From contig CP114484.1 in NCBI GenBank assembly GCA_027186245.1, positions 12,534,001-12,598,000 of the forward strand: a stretch of DNA of 64,000 nucleotides, given 5' to 3'. Of this stretch, positions 63,818 to 64,000 are shown in pieces. A model generated the notes under the pieces. That model saw only the letters and a list, made by a program, of their open reading frames with translations. It did not search any database and had not been told where the DNA came from. The DNA is from Coriaria nepalensis. Taxonomy: Eukaryota; Streptophyta; Magnoliopsida; Cucurbitales; Coriariaceae. Made by a program: the position numbers and the translations under genes. Every line of letters begins with the position of its first letter. Within the stretch, counting starts at the first letter, position 1.

Positions 63818-64000
63818 ATGGGGGGCGGTGTCCATGAAAAGCCTCCTAGAACAGGGGATATTGTAAGAAATTCTGAAAACAAAACTTCAGATGCAAGCGA
63901 CGACGTTGTACTTGAAATCTCAAGAGACACCACTAATGGTTCTCCTCCCTCCACCGCCGGTTTCACGACGCCGGTTGTCGGCTCCTCCGCTTCGCCGGAA
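63818..64000 (+). CDS. Probable MSL10-like mechanosensitive channel, N-terminal fragment cut by window end
   Basis: From the ATG at 63818 an uninterrupted frame runs to the window end and encodes 61 residues: MGGGVHEKPPRTGDIV, then DASDDVVLEISRDTTNGSPP and a Pro/Ser-rich stretch. A disordered, acidic, Ser/Pro-rich start is typical of MSL10-type plasma-membrane mechanosensitive channels. The neighbours (BIG GRAIN-like, TKL kinase, nitrilase) match the surroundings of Arabidopsis At5g12080. The fragment contains no transmembrane or channel segment, so the identity is inference from position and composition. Confidence 0.5.
   Translation, partial: MGGGVHEKPPRTGDIVRNSENKTSDASDDVVLEISRDTTNGSPPSTAGFTTPVVGSSASPE

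Overview
The window is nuclear DNA of a eudicot plant. It shows AT-rich intergenic DNA, many short GT–AG introns, and protein families found in all eudicots. I cannot name the species. About 16 genes or gene fragments look functional, three are clear pseudogenes, and there are transposon relics and unusual tandem repeats. CDS models were assembled by hand from exon phase and splice sites. For each complete model the summed exon length divides by three, and for the families I know the length agrees with what I recall.

Layout. 1–8.9 kb: 3' part of a CYP57/CWC27-type spliceosomal cyclophilin (+), an intronless domesticated PIF/Harbinger transposase (+), and an RRM protein (-). 10.7–20 kb: an NDR-type AGC kinase (+) and a 19-exon M1 aminopeptidase (-). 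20–24 kb: a repeat-rich gap with a Mutator-like transposase relic and a family of quasi-palindromic repeats. 24–27.3 kb: a small twin-CX9C protein (+) and a coclaurine N-methyltransferase-like pseudogene (-). 28–33.3 kb: a PMI1-related NT-C2 protein (+) and an NSUN5-like rRNA methyltransferase pseudogene (+). 33.7–35.2 kb: tandem class II small heat-shock proteins (-). 36.9–43.5 kb: a mitochondrial-type carrier (+), an Alfin-like PHD protein (-) and a PPR protein (-). 43.7–48.9 kb: an unidentified pseudogene (-) and a roughly 3-kb repeat interval holding a 79–80 bp tandem array. 48.9–64 kb: an RWP-RK factor (-), an omega-amidase-like nitrilase (+), a BIG GRAIN 1-like protein (+), a TKL kinase (+), a CDPK (+) and the first codons of a probable MSL-type channel gene (+).

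Many gene pairs match the neighbourhoods I recall from Arabidopsis At4g33060–33120, At5g12010–12090 and At5g26160–26210. The segment therefore looks like an ancestral block that was later dispersed in Arabidopsis (established knowledge from memory plus inference). The genes do not form one pathway. Several are regulatory: three kinases, a PHD reader, an RWP-RK factor and a PMI1-type membrane adaptor. No CRISPR array, rRNA gene, tRNA gene or convincing miRNA hairpin was seen. None of the loci is a demonstrably new system. The most notable items are the decayed enzyme genes, the 79–80 bp array, the hairpin-like repeats and the poly-G tracts around the start of the NDR kinase gene.
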